Shown here one piece after another: positions 56,386 to 64,000 of a stretch of DNA of 64,000 nucleotides. The stretch is from Pseudoalteromonas phenolica. Lineage in GTDB: Bacteria; Pseudomonadota; Gammaproteobacteria; Enterobacterales; Alteromonadaceae. Each line of letters begins with the position of its first letter. Positions within the stretch are counted from its first letter, which is position 1. The position numbers and the translations under genes were made by a program. Below the pieces are notes generated by a model. That model saw nothing but the letters and a program-made list of their open reading frames with translations, ran no database searches and had not been told where the DNA came from. The stretch covers positions 40,372-104,371 of the forward strand of contig NZ_PPSW01000017.1 in the NCBI RefSeq assembly GCF_005876835.1, in the 5' to 3' direction.

Positions 56386-56988
56386 ATGAAAATTCGCGCA
56401 ATTCTTCTAGCAACTTCGCTAATCTCTTCTTCAGCTTTTGCAAGCAACATTAACTTTGATTATGTTGAGGCAGGCTATGCCACTATGTCGTTTGATGACT
56501 CCAGATTTGATCCAAAAGGTGTTGGGCTAAAGTTCAGTAAGCAATTGGAAGAGAAGTTTTTAATCAAAGCCAGTTATATAGTAACAACAGACTCAGATGA
56601 TAATGACGATTATGAGCTGGGTAAGTTGTTTGCAGGTTTTGGTTTTCTAACGTACTTAGAGGAAGATAAAATTATTGAAGTATCTCCCTACTTTGGAAAA
56701 TTAAAAACAGAAATTGAATATTCATATAGTGGTGGTATTGATAAAAGTTCTTATGACGCAACAATATATGGTTTAGAAGCCAATTATCACTTCGCGTTTA
56801 ACAAAGCCTTAAACATGCTTGTTGGTGTGGGGTATGAGCATTTGGATTTTGAGTATTTGTCAGAAAATAATGCAGTATATCAAGTACAGTTAAACTATAC
56901 TTTTGCAGAGAATTTCACACTGAATTTTGCTTACAGAAATGCAAAAGATTACAAAAACACCGGTTTAAATATCCGTTATAACTTTTAA
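56386..56988 (+). CDS. Outer-membrane beta-barrel protein
   Basis: A 200-residue exported protein with a signal peptide (1-19, ending SAFA). The mature part has alternating strand pattern with tyrosine-rich girdles and ends NIRYNF, the typical final beta strand with a C-terminal aromatic. Eight strands are likely, in the OmpA-barrel/Opa-like size class. Function unknown; it may be a porin-like or adhesion protein. Confidence 0.78.
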   Translation: MKIRAILLATSLISSSAFASNINFDYVEAGYATMSFDDSRFDPKGVGLKFSKQLEEKFLIKASYIVTTDSDDNDDYELGKLFAGFGFLTYLEEDKIIEVSPYFGKLKTEIEYSYSGGIDKSSYDATIYGLEANYHFAFNKALNMLVGVGYEHLDFEYLSENNAVYQVQLNYTFAENFTLNFAYRNAKDYKNTGLNIRYNF

Positions 56989-57018
56989 TTTTAACCTGAG
57001 TTAAGATTAAATGTGTTT

Positions 57019-57045
57019 AAAAAGGCAACGTTAGTTGCCTTTTTT
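57019..57045. terminator. Bidirectional terminator
   Basis: AAAAAGGCAAC (57019-57029) pairs with GTTGCCTTTTT (57034-57044) around a four-base loop. It separates the plus-strand beta-barrel gene from the minus-strand propeller gene. Confidence 0.9.
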
Positions 57046-57055
57046 AGTGCTTCTA

Positions 57056-58216
57056 TTATTCGGCATTTAATTTTAATACTGCAATTGCATCAGATTTCGC
57101 CCATGTTGAGACAGCATGGGTTGAGTTAATAAATTCAAGGGCGGTAGCAGATTGTAGCCCGCTTGGAGCAAGGCTTTTTGAGTGCTTTAGTGAAGCTTCG
57201 TTTATCTGAAATTCATCAATGCGATGGCTTTGCTCTGAGAAAGTTAAGATAGCGCGCTCGCTCTTTGATAACGTCACTTTGTTTATGCCTTCAATACCAT
57301 GTTCGTCTTTACTTAACGCCTTTACAACTTCAAATGCTTGTTCACGGTTTTTACGAGCCAAAACAATATCGCTGTTTATAGCATCGACCGCAATGAGGTA
57401 GTGCCCGCTACCAGCAAAAGTCACAGAAATTGGCATATCAAATGGGTGCTTTAGAGTTTGATAAAAGTGAAATTTCCCAGCTTTATTACGTTTGTACATA
57501 GATACGGCTTTACCATTCATACCTGCTACCGCCAAAAATTGGCCTGTATTATTGGTTGTCACAGAAACCGCACCTGAAAGGGCTGCATCTTTGTTTGTAT
57601 GAATTCGTTGAGACAGGATTGGTTTACCATCTTGATTCAAGTTAAATACACTAACACCATGGCTGACGGTTGCAGCGATAAACAATTGATTAGTATTGTG
57701 GTTAATTGCTAGCTCATAACCACCTAAGAGCCCAACCGTATCTTGTTCTGGTTTGATGGTTTCAGGTTGTTTAAATACTTGTGCAAAAGGCAGATTGTCG
57801 GACAAGGTATGTTGTAACGCTAATCCTGTTTTTTCAGAAAAGCTAAAGTGTAAAAGTGCGCTATGGTAATAACTTAACACATAAATGTTTTGGCCGCCGT
57901 TGTCGCTCACCACAGAAAGTGCGCCCTCGAGTTTTACATTGTCACTGCTTTTAATTGTTTGCCGATGTGAAAGCGAAAAGTCAGAGTTCACCTTAAATAC
58001 CGAAAGCGAGTTATCATCGGCACTGGCAACAAATACCCATTTCTTATCTTTGCTTAATGCAATATCTCTGGGATTATTTAATCCATCTACACCTTGAACA
58101 TCATTAGTTAAAACATAGCTTGGCGTTTGAGTAGTAATATGATCATTAGCACAGGCATCAATTGAAATGAATGATATTGCTAAGAGGAGATAGAGATAAC
58201 AGCGGGTTGTTTGCAA
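57056..58216 (-). CDS. Exported beta-propeller (lactonase-like) protein
   Basis: A 386-residue exported protein with a signal peptide (about 8-23). It has about seven repeats of the type NPRDIALSKDKKWVFVAS and ALSVVSDNGGQNIYVLSYY, which is the seven-bladed lactonase/YVTN propeller family. Such proteins include 6-phosphogluconolactonase but most are scaffolds. No catalytic residue is evident. It may be anchored or soluble in the periplasm. Confidence 0.82.
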   Translation of the reverse strand: MQTTRCYLYLLLAISFISIDACANDHITTQTPSYVLTNDVQGVDGLNNPRDIALSKDKKWVFVASADDNSLSVFKVNSDFSLSHRQTIKSSDNVKLEGALSVVSDNGGQNIYVLSYYHSALLHFSFSEKTGLALQHTLSDNLPFAQVFKQPETIKPEQDTVGLLGGYELAINHNTNQLFIAATVSHGVSVFNLNQDGKPILSQRIHTNKDAALSGAVSVTTNNTGQFLAVAGMNGKAVSMYKRNKAGKFHFYQTLKHPFDMPISVTFAGSGHYLIAVDAINSDIVLARKNREQAFEVVKALSKDEHGIEGINKVTLSKSERAILTFSEQSHRIDEFQINEASLKHSKSLAPSGLQSATALEFINSTHAVSTWAKSDAIAVLKLNAE

Positions 58217-58311
58217 AATTGACGACCAAAGCGTTTAAATAACTTGCAGTTATCATGTCATTTTTACTCCTTACTTAAAACAAGCATTTTCTGAGCTATC
58301 TCAATGAGCAC

Positions 58312-58397
58312 AATATTAATACCGAATATTAATTGATCTGAGTCAATTTAGTGTTTAGTATATTTTAAAGTTTCAATAATTACTGAAACTTTAAAAT
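58312..58397 (+). promoter_or_regulatory. cioAB control region: FNR-like box, direct repeat and palindrome
   Basis: AATATTAAT occurs at 58312-58320 and 58325-58333. Next, TTGATCTGAGTCAA (58333-58346) matches 9 of 10 defined bases of the FNR/ANR consensus TTGAT-N4-ATCAA. Then ATTTTAAAGTTTCA (58362-58375) and TGAAACTTTAAAAT (58384-58397) form a perfect 14-bp inverted repeat. All are upstream of cioA at 58453. Oxygen-linked control is the natural reading for a terminal oxidase. Confidence 0.6.
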
Positions 58398-58452
58398 CTT
58401 GGTTGAGGAGGATTTCAACTAAGGCGTGCTTGGGTCGTGTTCGGAGGGGAAC

Positions 58453-59826
58453 ATGTTAGATACATTAATGCTGTCGCGAATTCAGTTTGCGGCAAATATC
58501 AGTTTTCATATTTTATTTCCTACTATAACCATCGCGTTAGGATGGTTTCTCGTATTCTTTAAAGTCAGGTTTGAACAAACCGGCGATGCGGTTTGGATGC
58601 GAGCCTATCGTTTCTGGGTAAAAATTTTTGCACTGACTTTTGCATTGGGTGTGGTAAGTGGCATAACCATGTCGTTTCAATTCGGCACGAACTGGCCGGG
58701 TTTTATGGAAAAAGTGGGCAACATTGCAGGGCCATTACTGGGCTACGAAGTGCTAACCGCGTTTTTTTTAGAAGCAACCTTCTTAGGGATCATGCTTTTT
58801 GGCATTAATAAGGTGCCAGTACGTGTCCATACCATAGCCTGTTTTGTGGTGGCGGTTGGCACAACCTTGTCGGCATTTTGGATCTTAAGTCTTAATTCTT
58901 GGATGCAAACCCCTGTTGGTTTTGAAATGCGAGATGGCATTGCTTATCCGACCGATTGGTGGGCGATCATTTTTAACCCTTCTTTTCCTTACCGTTTTAC
59001 TCACAAGCTGATTGCATCCGGCCTTACCGCGAGCTTTTTAATCGCTGGGATCAGTAGTTATCGTTTACTGCGAGGTGATGATAAAAAAGCGCCAAGGCTC
59101 ACCCTTAAGGTCGCTTTAGTTGTGGCTGCAGTGTTGGCACCATTACAAGCTTATGTAGGTGATTTGCACGGCCTCAATACGTTTGAACATCAACCACAAA
59201 AAGTCGCTGCGATGGAAGGTGTGTGGGAAACAACACAAGGTGCTCCTTTATTGTTATTTGCTATTCCAGACGAAGCGCAGCGTAAAAATCATTTTGAACT
59301 GGCTGTGCCGAATTTGGCGAGTTTAATCTTAACCCATCAACTTGATGGCGAGATTAAAGGCTTAAATGAATTTAAAGGTGAGCACCCACCTGTAAAACCG
59401 GTGTTCTTTAGTTTTAGAGTCATGGTGGGGCTTGGTTTACTCATGATTGCAGTTGCTTGGTTTGCCGCATTTAAGCTTTATAAAAATAACGCTTTACCAA
59501 ATTGGCTACTGCGAACTTTAGTGGCAATGAGTTTTTCTGGCTGGGTGGCAACGCTAGCTGGCTGGTATGTCACTGAAATTGGCCGTCAGCCCTTTATTGT
59601 TAGCGGTGTTTTAACTGTCGATCAAGCAGCCACCACCATTGCGCCAGCTAATGTCGGGTTTAGCTTAGCGATGTATTTAACCGTGTATGCATTTTTATTG
59701 GTCGCTTATTTACACACGGTATTTTTGATGGCGAGAAAAGCGGTGCTTATTGAAGAAATATCTCAACAAGAGCATGTAGGCAAAAAACGTTCAAGTATTG
59801 AAATTAAGGAGTCTGCGCATGTTTGA
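58453..59826 (+). CDS. cioA: Cyanide-insensitive bd-type oxidase subunit I
   Basis: I start at the ATG at 58453, which is preceded by CGGAGGGG; an earlier in-frame codon at 58426 lacks support. The 457-residue inner-membrane subunit has H19 in NISFHILFP (a heme ligand position in CydA), the VVSGITMSFQFGTNWPGF helix, and a GDLHGL turn. The Q-loop is short compared with E. coli CydA, the mark of the CIO group. It oxidises quinol and reduces oxygen to water without pumping protons. It overlaps cioB by eight bases. Confidence 0.92.
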   Translation: MLDTLMLSRIQFAANISFHILFPTITIALGWFLVFFKVRFEQTGDAVWMRAYRFWVKIFALTFALGVVSGITMSFQFGTNWPGFMEKVGNIAGPLLGYEVLTAFFLEATFLGIMLFGINKVPVRVHTIACFVVAVGTTLSAFWILSLNSWMQTPVGFEMRDGIAYPTDWWAIIFNPSFPYRFTHKLIASGLTASFLIAGISSYRLLRGDDKKAPRLTLKVALVVAAVLAPLQAYVGDLHGLNTFEHQPQKVAAMEGVWETTQGAPLLLFAIPDEAQRKNHFELAVPNLASLILTHQLDGEIKGLNEFKGEHPPVKPVFFSFRVMVGLGLLMIAVAWFAAFKLYKNNALPNWLLRTLVAMSFSGWVATLAGWYVTEIGRQPFIVSGVLTVDQAATTIAPANVGFSLAMYLTVYAFLLVAYLHTVFLMARKAVLIEEISQQEHVGKKRSSIEIKESAHV

Positions 59827-60817
59827 ACAAGATACCTTAGCAATTATTTACGCAGCGTTAATGGCATTAGCTGTGCTGCTATATGCCATTTTGGATGGCT
59901 ATGACTTGGGTGTGGGGATTTTATTGCCGACCAACAATGATCATGATGCCGATAAAATGATCGCTTCAATAGGCCCATTTTGGGATGCCAATGAAACCTG
60001 GTTAGTTTTGGCAATTGGGTTGCTACTGATTGCATTTCCGACTGCGCATAGTTTGGTGCTAAAAGCGCTGTATATTCCCTGTACTTTTATGCTGATTGGC
60101 TTGATTTTGCGTGGCGTTGCGTTTGATTTCAGAGCTAAAGCCATTGTCGACCATAAGAATGCATGGGACTTGGCCTTTAAGTTTGGGTCACTGTTGGCAG
60201 CGACATCGCAGGGCTATATGTTAGGTCGCTATGTGATGGGTTTTGATGAATCTGCTTGGTCTTATGGTTTTGCACTTTTGAGTGCTGTCGGTGTTGCTGC
60301 TGCGTATACCCTAATTGGTGCGGCTTGGTTGGTAATGAAAACCGAAGGTGAGTTGCAGCAATATGCAATTAACGTCTGCAAGCGCTGTGTATATGTCGCA
60401 TTAGTGGGTATCGCCCTCGTGTCAGGCGCAAATCTATGGCTGTCGCCAGAGATTTTCTTGAAGTGGTTTAGCTGGCCGAGCATGTTGCTGCTATTACCGT
60501 TGCCGATTATCTGTTTTAGTTGTTTTGTATTAATGGCTCGAAAGCTATCGCAGCTAACAACCAAGCCAGATAATAAAGCACATCACCCGTTTATCTTGAG
60601 CGTGACTATTTTTACTCTGTCATTCTTGGGGTTAGCAATTAGCTTCTTTCCAGACATAGTGCCAAATCATCTTACTATTTGGCAGGCAGTGGCGGCGGCT
60701 GAATCATTGGCCTTTTTACTCTGGGGGGCTTTACTCGTTGTACCGACAATCTTGGCTTACACCGCTTATTCGTATCGCGTGTTTTGGGGCAAAGTCGACG
60801 ACCTAAGATATTACTGA
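59819..60817 (+). CDS. cioB: Cyanide-insensitive bd-type oxidase subunit II
   Basis: I start at the ATG at 59819, inside the end of cioA, because AAGGAG lies upstream and the sequence MFEQDTLAIIYAALMALAVLLYAILDGYDLGVGIL matches subunit II. The 332-residue product has about eight helices, the DANETWLVLA loop and the GRYVMGF segment of CydB proteins. It pairs with CioA and binds the quinol oxidase core. No cydX-type small gene is evident after it. A stem-loop marks the end. Confidence 0.92.
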   Translation: MFEQDTLAIIYAALMALAVLLYAILDGYDLGVGILLPTNNDHDADKMIASIGPFWDANETWLVLAIGLLLIAFPTAHSLVLKALYIPCTFMLIGLILRGVAFDFRAKAIVDHKNAWDLAFKFGSLLAATSQGYMLGRYVMGFDESAWSYGFALLSAVGVAAAYTLIGAAWLVMKTEGELQQYAINVCKRCVYVALVGIALVSGANLWLSPEIFLKWFSWPSMLLLLPLPIICFSCFVLMARKLSQLTTKPDNKAHHPFILSVTIFTLSFLGLAISFFPDIVPNHLTIWQAVAAAESLAFLLWGALLVVPTILAYTAYSYRVFWGKVDDLRYY

Positions 60818-60866
60818 TCTAACCAAAGCTCAGGTTAATTTAGATAAAAATCAGCTTTAACTTTAC

Positions 60867-60913
60867 TAGCAAGTTTATGAATACTTTCCCAACCTCATAA
60901 ACTTGCTACTTTT
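60867..60913 (+). terminator. Terminator of cioAB
   Basis: A 14-bp stem from 60867-60880 (TAGCAAGTTTATGA) with 60895-60908 (TCATAAACTTGCTA), loop of 14, followed by CTTTTG. It is 50 bp after the cioB stop. Confidence 0.75.
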
Positions 60914-60970
60914 GAGTTGATATAGCAGACTACTAAAACAGAAAAACTAAAAATAATGCCATAGAATGTC

Positions 60971-62626
60971 ATGCGATTTCAGATAGACGACAAAGTGTTA
61001 GATACAGTAACAGGGATAGTTAGCAGCGTTGACTCTGAACATTCTATTCGCGCAAAAACCTTGCAAGTCCTTAATTACCTTATTGAACATAAAAGCGATA
61101 TTGTCAGCAAGCAGGCGGTCATAAACGCCGTTTGGGATGATGTTGTTGTCCAAGACCAAGTTCTAACACAATCTATTAAAGAGATCCGTGATTTACTGGG
61201 TGCCAATGTAATAAAAACCTATTCTCGTAAAGGTTATCAGTGGGTTGCGCCTTTATTACCTGAATCTATACAGTCAGAGCCAATTCAGTCAATTAATTCA
61301 CAAGCTAGAATTAAAACTCGGCCAGTCATAGATAAAAGCAAAGTGTGGATTGGCGCGTCAATCGCCGTTTTTTTGTTGCTGATAATGGTGTTTGTGTTTT
61401 TATTTATTCGTTCAGAGCCGCCTCTAAAAGTGGCATTTTTACCTGTGAAGAATGATGTGCAAGACAGCGTTCACAATTGGGTGCCACTGCGTGGTCAAGA
61501 GCAACTCACACTTGGTCTAAGTCAATCAAGTCAATTAGCGGTCATTGACAGCGATCATGTACTTTTCGCGATAGAAAGGCTGAACGCCGAGCAGCGCAGA
61601 GCTTATCAAAGGGGGGCGCTTTATCCCATTCAAGAGAAGTTAGAAGCTGATCTAATCGTTGCCACTCGTTTGACTGGTTTCCCTGAAGATTTCCAACTGC
61701 ATTATCAATTACAAACGCCATTTGGTGTGGAACAAGGTATTGAGTTCGCATCCTCTGTTGATGACGCGTTCAATCAATTAGTGAGCAAAATAGCAATTCG
61801 CTTCGATGAATATCAGCCTTCAGGTAATGGTAAAAACATCAGCCAATTTAGTAATGAGGCCTTTGCTAGAGGCGTTGCAAAATATTTAGAGCAAGATTTC
61901 GTTGCTGCAAAACCCTTGTTGCAAACTGCGTTAAGTACAGAGCCTGATTTATTGGCGGCCAAACGTTATTTGGCTGCGAGTTATGCAAACTCAGGACAAA
62001 TTACAGAGGCGATAGCGCTTCTAAAAGACAGTATTAATCTTGCCCAAGCTCAAGGAAAACAAGGTAGAGAGTTATTGCGCGCATATTTAATGATTGGGTA
62101 TTTGCAAATAAATTGGCCGCAACAAACTGACAGAGAAAACGAATTGCTCAGTGCTGAGCAGTATGTTGAACAAGCGAAACAATTGGCTGAGCAGCAAAAC
62201 GATGAGTTATTTATTGCGTATTCTCATGAAGAGCTAGGCAAAATCAAGCGTTTGCAAGGTGAGTTTAGCGACTCTGCACGCCATCTCACTGCGGCACTGC
62301 AGTATCATAAGCAGTTTCAAGGCGATTATGGCCAAACTGCGGCGCTAATTGAACTAGCAAAGGTATCAAATGCACAACAAAATCAAGCGCTTTCAGAGCA
62401 ATACTTACAACAAGCATTTGAAATCGCGACTCACTCACAAGCACCTGCAAACCAGATTTGGGTATTATTAGCTAGGGCTGATATTGCAAGGAGCCAGTTA
62501 TTGCAAACTGAAGCGGAACAGTTTGCGAAAAAGGCTCAGGTTATCGCCAATCACAGCGATAACCCTATGCTGATAGCGCGGGTTGATGCTTGGTTTAATG
62601 ATTCACCGGTTTACACAGTTAATTAA
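60971..62626 (+). CDS. CadC-like membrane transcription regulator with TPR sensor
   Basis: A 551-residue protein with an OmpR-type winged helix at the N-terminus (AKTLQVLNYLIEHKSDIVSKQAVINAVW, VLTQSIKEIRDLLG, IKTYSRKGYQWVA), one membrane helix at about 125-146, and a periplasmic part of about 400 residues with TPR-like repeats. There is no receiver, so DNA binding and sensing are in one chain, as in CadC and ToxR. The sensed signal and targets are unknown. It follows the cioAB operon and is a separate unit. Confidence 0.85.
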   Translation: MRFQIDDKVLDTVTGIVSSVDSEHSIRAKTLQVLNYLIEHKSDIVSKQAVINAVWDDVVVQDQVLTQSIKEIRDLLGANVIKTYSRKGYQWVAPLLPESIQSEPIQSINSQARIKTRPVIDKSKVWIGASIAVFLLLIMVFVFLFIRSEPPLKVAFLPVKNDVQDSVHNWVPLRGQEQLTLGLSQSSQLAVIDSDHVLFAIERLNAEQRRAYQRGALYPIQEKLEADLIVATRLTGFPEDFQLHYQLQTPFGVEQGIEFASSVDDAFNQLVSKIAIRFDEYQPSGNGKNISQFSNEAFARGVAKYLEQDFVAAKPLLQTALSTEPDLLAAKRYLAASYANSGQITEAIALLKDSINLAQAQGKQGRELLRAYLMIGYLQINWPQQTDRENELLSAEQYVEQAKQLAEQQNDELFIAYSHEELGKIKRLQGEFSDSARHLTAALQYHKQFQGDYGQTAALIELAKVSNAQQNQALSEQYLQQAFEIATHSQAPANQIWVLLARADIARSQLLQTEAEQFAKKAQVIANHSDNPMLIARVDAWFNDSPVYTVN

Positions 62627-62662
62627 TCTAAAAATAGAATAGTGATTAAACCAATTCCTCCC

Positions 62663-63961
62663 TTATGATTGATTTAACTTGTGTATATATGCCTCTAAAG
62701 CTTCTTTATGTTCAGAGGCGTCGATAAGCTTTTGGGCTTTCTCTGGGTTGCTCAAATAAATAGAGTAAATAGCATCTTGGAAAGCAGACAATTTACTTTT
62801 TGTGTCATGTACCCTATCTAAGTTTGCGATCACAAAATCAGGATAGTCATAACTAGCATTTCTTAAAATGTCATATATTGCATTTTGAGAGTTTGTCATG
62901 TTTAAACTTTCAACCCATTCTAAAGCTGATTTAGGATCTTCTCTAGCAAAATGCGTTGCGGCTTTGGAAATTGCTTCGCTCTGCTGTTGTTCGTCAAATT
63001 GTTTGATATACCAATCAGATGCATATTTTGGTTCTGACTTAATCCAATTCTTTAAAGCGAGATCGAATAAACGCGGAGATTTTTGCTCTTCATCCAACAT
63101 ATTGACCCAAGCTGCTGCATCTTGAGGTGCTTTATCAAACCACTGTGCAGTAACCTCTATCATACCGTTGTTGTGAAAATGCGAAACACTAAGCACATCT
63201 AATAAAGATCTAAATTCATTAGATTGATTAATACTTTTAGATAAACTTTCCATGGAAAAAGCGGTTAATTTATTTTGCTGTAATAGCTCGGAGACTTTAG
63301 TTAACGCTAGAGATTTATTTTCATTATAGAGATGATTAAGCACTGTGGTTGATAAAATATCTTTTGCTAAATGTTCATATTCAGTTTGACTAAAGTCTTC
63401 GGAAGCGTACCACTCGAGTGCCTCCTCTGGAGATGAGGCACTCCATATTGAAAAAACTGACTGAATATTTGCTAATTTTTGATGATGTTTGTCACTTATA
63501 CTCATTGATATTTCGAGGGCTTTTTGAGGTTGTAATTCTGCGAGTGTTTCAAGTGTAATAGTGAGTAGACGAGACGCTGCATAGTTTGGTAGCTGATCAA
63601 CTAAATCTTCTGCTTTTTGCTGCAACTGGTATTCGTCTAGCTCTGAAAGTAGTTGATAAAAAGGCGCAACCATTTTGTTTGTAATGTTTAAATCGTGAAT
63701 GTTTTTATTACGACTCAAAAAGTCGTCAACCTTATCAAGTACGACTTTTTCAGTGAATAAGTTCTGATTTGTAGTGTGAAGTTTTGTTTTTTCGTATGGT
63801 TTCACGGCCTGTTCTGAAGGAGATTTTTGTGAAACAGTTCCATTTAAATCGTTTAATTTGCTAGAGTCGTTTATAGCTACCTGAGACCCTTTTAAATAAA
63901 ACCCCGCACTAAATGAGACCGCGCAAGAAATAAGGCAAATCCCCCATGTTTTTGATGACAT
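62663..63961 (-). CDS. Membrane-anchored helical-repeat protein of unknown function
   Basis: A 432-residue product with one N-terminal helix (about 7-24, likely a signal anchor), a polar linker (25-70) and a long helical-repeat part with recurring W-x2-SPEEALEWY, AQWFDKAPQDAAAWV and PKSALEWVESL units, spaced about 30 residues, like a HEAT or Sel1-type solenoid. I do not recognise a named family. It converges with the CadC-like gene. It is probably periplasmic. Confidence 0.65.
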   Translation of the reverse strand: MSSKTWGICLISCAVSFSAGFYLKGSQVAINDSSKLNDLNGTVSQKSPSEQAVKPYEKTKLHTTNQNLFTEKVVLDKVDDFLSRNKNIHDLNITNKMVAPFYQLLSELDEYQLQQKAEDLVDQLPNYAASRLLTITLETLAELQPQKALEISMSISDKHHQKLANIQSVFSIWSASSPEEALEWYASEDFSQTEYEHLAKDILSTTVLNHLYNENKSLALTKVSELLQQNKLTAFSMESLSKSINQSNEFRSLLDVLSVSHFHNNGMIEVTAQWFDKAPQDAAAWVNMLDEEQKSPRLFDLALKNWIKSEPKYASDWYIKQFDEQQQSEAISKAATHFAREDPKSALEWVESLNMTNSQNAIYDILRNASYDYPDFVIANLDRVHDTKSKLSAFQDAIYSIYLSNPEKAQKLIDASEHKEALEAYIHKLNQS

Positions 63962-64000
63962 AATTATCCTTAACTTAAAACTTAGCTAATTACTTAGCTA

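Overview
The window looks like chromosomal DNA of a marine gammaproteobacterium, most likely Pseudoalteromonas or a close Alteromonadales relative. The reasons are the moderately AT-rich composition, many TonB-dependent and other outer-membrane proteins, a cyanide-insensitive bd-type oxidase, a PhoX phosphatase, and family content typical of that order. The genus is an inference from overall character; there is no rRNA or marker gene here. No tRNA, rRNA, CRISPR array, prophage or transposase gene was seen.

Layout. 1-1130: 3' part of an asparagine-synthase-like gene cut by the window edge. 1178-2931: a VOC protein and an ABC1/UbiB-type kinase. 3103-8556: a compact operon of a cysteine-containing secreted peptide, a membrane-anchored thioredoxin-like protein, a MacAB-like three-part exporter and an unknown periplasmic protein; this is my first candidate for an undescribed system. 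8605-10514: alkylation repair (Ogt plus an Ada/AraC/AlkA fusion). 10666-16319: a small metalloprotease-like protein, a frameshifted small gene, a PrpE-like acyl-CoA synthetase, a chemoreceptor and an unknown protein. 16379-17513: Mn-type superoxide dismutase behind a gene of unknown function with a Fur-box-like site. 17688-23382: housekeeping and stress genes (PEP-mutase family, VOC, HIT, OhrR-like regulator with glutathione peroxidase, EEP hydrolase, Lrp-type regulator) and a perfect 7 x 7-bp tandem repeat.

23847-27721: a three-gene cluster of a pseudo-receiver/zinc-ribbon/degenerate-GGDEF protein, a processive GT2 glycosyltransferase and a HlyD-like membrane protein, read here as a possible polysaccharide synthesis and secretion module. 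28062-35353: YtrA-type GntR regulator, ABC ATPase, two paralogous large permeases and an S9 peptidase, behind a nested palindromic operator. 35438-42784: a small secreted peptide, a YjeH-like exporter, a beta-lactamase-fold hydrolase, two small membrane proteins, and a LytTR regulator divergent from a TonB-dependent receptor. 42927-47353: a Pho-box-preceded operon of a collagen-repeat PhoX lipoprotein, a two-haem-motif cytochrome-like protein and an MntP-like membrane protein.

47628-64000: a second TonB-dependent receptor, a periplasmic solute-binding-like protein, a DUF5916/CBM9-like outer-membrane protein, a BrnQ transporter, a 268-bp MITE-like repeat, a lipoprotein, an outer-membrane beta-barrel, a beta-propeller protein, the cioAB oxidase behind an FNR-like site, a CadC-like membrane regulator and a membrane-anchored helical-repeat protein. 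Several genes are separated by clear stem-loop terminators, which help delimit the operons. All family assignments are from reading motifs by eye; no database search was run.
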